From NCBI GenBank assembly GCA_964357925.1, contig CAYHMW010000034.1, positions 1-6,746 on the forward strand: a DNA stretch of 6,746 bases, in the 5' to 3' direction. Below are positions 4,860 through 6,746 of the stretch, piece by piece (the stretch's first letter is position 1; the number at the start of each line of letters is the position of its first letter). The stretch comes from CAYHMW01 sp964357925 (lineage in GTDB: Bacteria > Patescibacteriota > Microgenomatia > UBA8517). The notes beneath the pieces were generated by a model. That model saw only the letters and a program-made list of their open reading frames with translations. It made no database searches and was not told the DNA's origin. The translations under genes were made by a program, and so were the position numbers.

Positions 4860-6353
4860 TTATCTCACGGCAGAAGAGACTCCGAGACTCATCAATTTCC
4901 AAATTCTCGCACCTTCCATACTAGGAAGAAGGTAATAGTTTGTGTCAGCAAATTCTGTCAGTTGGGTAAAAATTTCAGAGTGCGGGAGAATAACAATATA
5001 CAAAGGCGGATCCGCTTTGAGACTACTTAGAACGTGGTCACGGTTTGAAAAATCATTAATATGATAATTTGCAACATATTTTAAAGGTGGACGCCTTCGT
5101 GATAGTGCATATATCGATGGCGAGTCCCCCCACACAAACACGTTTTCATCCTGTGGGACACTCCGCGCCAAATAATTTGCGATTTTGTAATTCCCATTTA
5201 CTCTGTCATTGAAAGTATCAAAATATGCCTCTCGTTCAAGCTTACCCGATGCAAAGCGCACAAAATTCTGATAATAAGGCAAGCTTGGGTAATACCAAAA
5301 ATCAAATCTCACAGGAATAAGCGTCGCGAAAAACAACGGAATGACAGCCAGTGATTGTTCAATATTGTTTCTTGCAACAAGAATGCCAATAAAGGCAGAT
5401 ATCGGGGGTAGAACCTGCACCAGATAATGAGGGTACGGCCGTTCTGGAAGTGCCACAGCAAATAAACCAAAAGCAAGCCACGCTACGAGGAACAAAAAAT
5501 TTTTCGATAACTTCTTGCGGAAAACATAGAGAATTACCATAACAACAAGTACCATTCCTCCTCTAACAAGAAGAGGCATGTTTCGAACCCAAAATGGATC
5601 CCGTACTTGCTCGGGTCTAAAAGATGAAAGATACCCCACATTTTGTAAAAAAGCAGCAATAAGATATTCATTAAACGCCCCGCGCCATGAATACCATATA
5701 AATGTGAGAACAATCGGAGTCAAAAAACCCAGAGCAAGAATAATCGATCTTTTTAATAAAGTAACCCAACTTTTTACAGTTAGCTTTGTGTTAACAACCC
5801 ACAGGAAGTAAATTGCGAGCATGTCAAAGGCCGCCGGCACCTTAAATAAAGTAGCCGTACTAAATAATAGCCCAGCAATAAAAACATTCTTATTTGTAGT
5901 GCCCTTTTGCAAGAGAAGGTAGAATCCAAGCATTGTAGGCCCAATCATGAAAAGTTCTGCATTGCTGATCTGTCCCTCAAAAAGAGGTAGACAGGTGAGT
6001 ATTGCAAAGACAGTGACAGCTATTTTCTGAATTTTCTCCTCTTTAGGAAAAAGTCTTTCAGTCAATCTCCAGAAAATAACAGTTGTCCCAAGCATCCAAG
6101 CGGCAAGTATTGCTCGGAACCAAAACACGTTCCCGGCAACCGCGGCAATAAGATAAAGAAGTGGAGGTTTATTGTCGTGAATATCTCGATAAAGGGTTAA
6201 ACCAGACTTAACCGCCTCGCCAAGCGTCAAGTAAATCATCTCGTCCCCATAGTAGTAAGGATCAAAAAAAGATGGAATTCGAAGAACAAACACCAGAGTC
6301 AGCACCAAGAGGATCCAATTGGGAAGATGTATGCGCTTAAGCATTACCTTCAT
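4860..6353 (-). CDS. GT39-type polytopic glycosyltransferase (PMT/ArnT-like)
   Basis: This 497-residue membrane protein has about ten or more helices and a C-terminal soluble part (about 375-497). The fold is that of the GT-C superfamily, which uses polyprenyl-phosphate sugars as donors outside the membrane. Key features: the first extracytoplasmic loop contains the acidic catalytic motif YYGDEMIYL (D37, E38), and HDNKPPLLYL (59-68) matches the HKPPL-type motif typical of the GT39 / PMT_2 group. The C-terminal part includes VWGDSPSIYALSRRRPPLKY, also typical of this group. The start at 6353 is chosen because GAGAAGGTG sits 6 nt upstream and the preceding gene stops 1 nt before it. A longer version from 6395 would overlap that gene by 41 nt. 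The acceptor (protein, lipid or glycan) is unknown. The neighbouring DPPR-type gene suggests a polyprenyl-linked pentose as one possible donor. Confidence 0.82.
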   Translation of the reverse strand: MKVMLKRIHLPNWILLVLTLVFVLRIPSFFDPYYYGDEMIYLTLGEAVKSGLTLYRDIHDNKPPLLYLIAAVAGNVFWFRAILAAWMLGTTVIFWRLTERLFPKEEKIQKIAVTVFAILTCLPLFEGQISNAELFMIGPTMLGFYLLLQKGTTNKNVFIAGLLFSTATLFKVPAAFDMLAIYFLWVVNTKLTVKSWVTLLKRSIILALGFLTPIVLTFIWYSWRGAFNEYLIAAFLQNVGYLSSFRPEQVRDPFWVRNMPLLVRGGMVLVVMVILYVFRKKLSKNFLFLVAWLAFGLFAVALPERPYPHYLVQVLPPISAFIGILVARNNIEQSLAVIPLFFATLIPVRFDFWYYPSLPYYQNFVRFASGKLEREAYFDTFNDRVNGNYKIANYLARSVPQDENVFVWGDSPSIYALSRRRPPLKYVANYHINDFSNRDHVLSSLKADPPLYIVILPHSEIFTQLTEFADTNYYLLPSMEGARIWKLMSLGVSSAVR

Positions 6354-6354
6354 T

Positions 6355-6746
6355 TTACACCTTCTCGGTAACCTTGTATTGAATATATTTCCCAAGCATC
6401 AGTCGCGTGTGGGCATCAATCCCCGGAAGCGCTCCAAATATAAATCCCGCCACAGGCATGAGTACAAATTCGAGTGGCGTCAAAAACATTCTCCACAGCG
6501 GAAAACTCTTCGGCCGTTCTGGTTTATATTTATAATCGAGCATTAGCGTGAGAAGGAAAAAAACAAGTGAAAGTGTTAAAACGGTAGATGAAATCTTTGG
6601 AACCATATGCCCGAGCGTCGTCCGTCCAAAAGCAGGATTGATTAGAGTTGGCAAGGTAAGTCCAACAGTGATTGTAAACCAATTAACAGGCCATAAAAAA
6701 TGAGCCCACATGACAGTGATAAGGCGCATTGTCTTGTCCCAAAATG
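6355..6746 (-). CDS. C-terminal part of a membrane protein, probably a family 2 glycosyltransferase (5' end outside window)
   Basis: The frame is open to the right edge (codons F W D K T precede the first Met at 6729), so at least 129 residues of a longer protein are present and 6729 is not shown to be the start. The fragment has three hydrophobic regions: WAHFLWPVNWFTITVG; a second helix ending LTLMLDYKYKPERPKS; and a third, LTPLEFVLMPVAGFIFGALP, followed by the tail DAHTRLMLGKYIQYKVTEKV. From memory this tail pattern, ending in a RLMLGK...Y.VTEK sequence, occurs at the C-terminus of membrane-associated GT2 proteins in Patescibacteria. No catalytic domain is visible, so the call is tentative. 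It lies directly upstream of the GT39 gene (1-nt gap) and belongs to the same operon. Confidence 0.5.
   Translation of the reverse strand, partial: FWDKTMRLITVMWAHFLWPVNWFTITVGLTLPTLINPAFGRTTLGHMVPKISSTVLTLSLVFFLLTLMLDYKYKPERPKSFPLWRMFLTPLEFVLMPVAGFIFGALPGIDAHTRLMLGKYIQYKVTEKV
6358..6366 (-). promoter_or_regulatory. ribosome binding site deciding the GT39 start
   Basis: The minus strand reads GAGAAGGTG, with AAGG 6 nt before the ATG at 6353. It lies inside the last codons of the preceding gene, whose TAA stop (6355-6357) is separated from the ATG by a single A. This supports coupled translation and rules against the in-frame ATG at 6395. Confidence 0.6.

Noticed and set aside
6354..6395. ATG at 6395 as the start of the GT39 gene
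   Set aside because: It would overlap the preceding gene by 41 nt. The added residues are unlike a signal sequence, and a good Shine-Dalgarno sits before the ATG at 6353.
1..6746. CRISPR array, insertion sequence, toxin-antitoxin or defence system
   Set aside because: I saw no regularly spaced direct repeats, no transposase motifs and no terminal inverted repeats. All longer frames are explained by housekeeping, chaperone or envelope-glycan proteins.

Overview
The window looks like a piece of a small bacterial genome, most likely a Patescibacteria / Candidate Phyla Radiation organism and possibly Microgenomates. This is an inference from several signals: tightly packed and overlapping genes, one apparently leaderless gene beside one with a perfect Shine-Dalgarno, a tRNA gene without encoded CCA, variant active-site motifs in the polyprenyl-phosphate sugar-phosphate transferase, and a short GC-rich palindrome inserted in frame in a coding sequence. 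UGA is used as a stop and sigma70 and CIRCE elements are present, so it is bacterial with code 11.

Layout. Bases 2-874 (+) hold a galU-type nucleotidyltransferase whose first few codons lie off the left edge. Its stop codon shares one base with a convergent tRNA-Cys(GCA) gene (874-945, -). A hairpin terminator (981-1013) separates the tRNA from a small heat-shock protein gene (1034-1435, -). That gene has a near-consensus sigma70 promoter, a CIRCE operator and a strong RBS. From the same 161-bp intergenic region a (+) gene diverges (1597-2475). It has a TATAAT box so close to the ATG that its mRNA should be leaderless, and it encodes a membrane-anchored PEGA-PEGA-SH3 protein.

From 6746 down to 2472 the minus strand is one tightly packed run of five membrane-protein genes. 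In transcription order these are the C-terminal end of a probable family 2 glycosyltransferase, a GT39-type polytopic glycosyltransferase, a small three-helix membrane protein, a WecA/MraY-like polyprenyl-phosphate sugar-1-phosphate transferase, and a UbiA-family decaprenyl-phosphate phosphoribosyltransferase. Junctions are 1 nt, about 14 nt, and two 4-nt ATGA overlaps, which indicates an operon whose promoter lies beyond the right edge. The last gene ends on a CTAG palindrome that also supplies the stop of the converging PEGA gene.

How they may work together: the operon looks like a lipid-linked glycan module. PRPP-derived pentose and a nucleotide-sugar phosphate are loaded onto polyprenyl phosphate, and GT2/GT39 enzymes transfer sugars to a surface acceptor. 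GalU could supply UDP-glucose. The most interesting signals are the CIRCE-controlled hsp20, the 18-nt palindrome that disrupts an SH3 loop without breaking frame, and the unusual catalytic motifs of the sugar-phosphate transferase. I did not find evidence for a wholly new system such as defence, CRISPR or a mobile element. No stretch longer than 300 bases lacks a gene.
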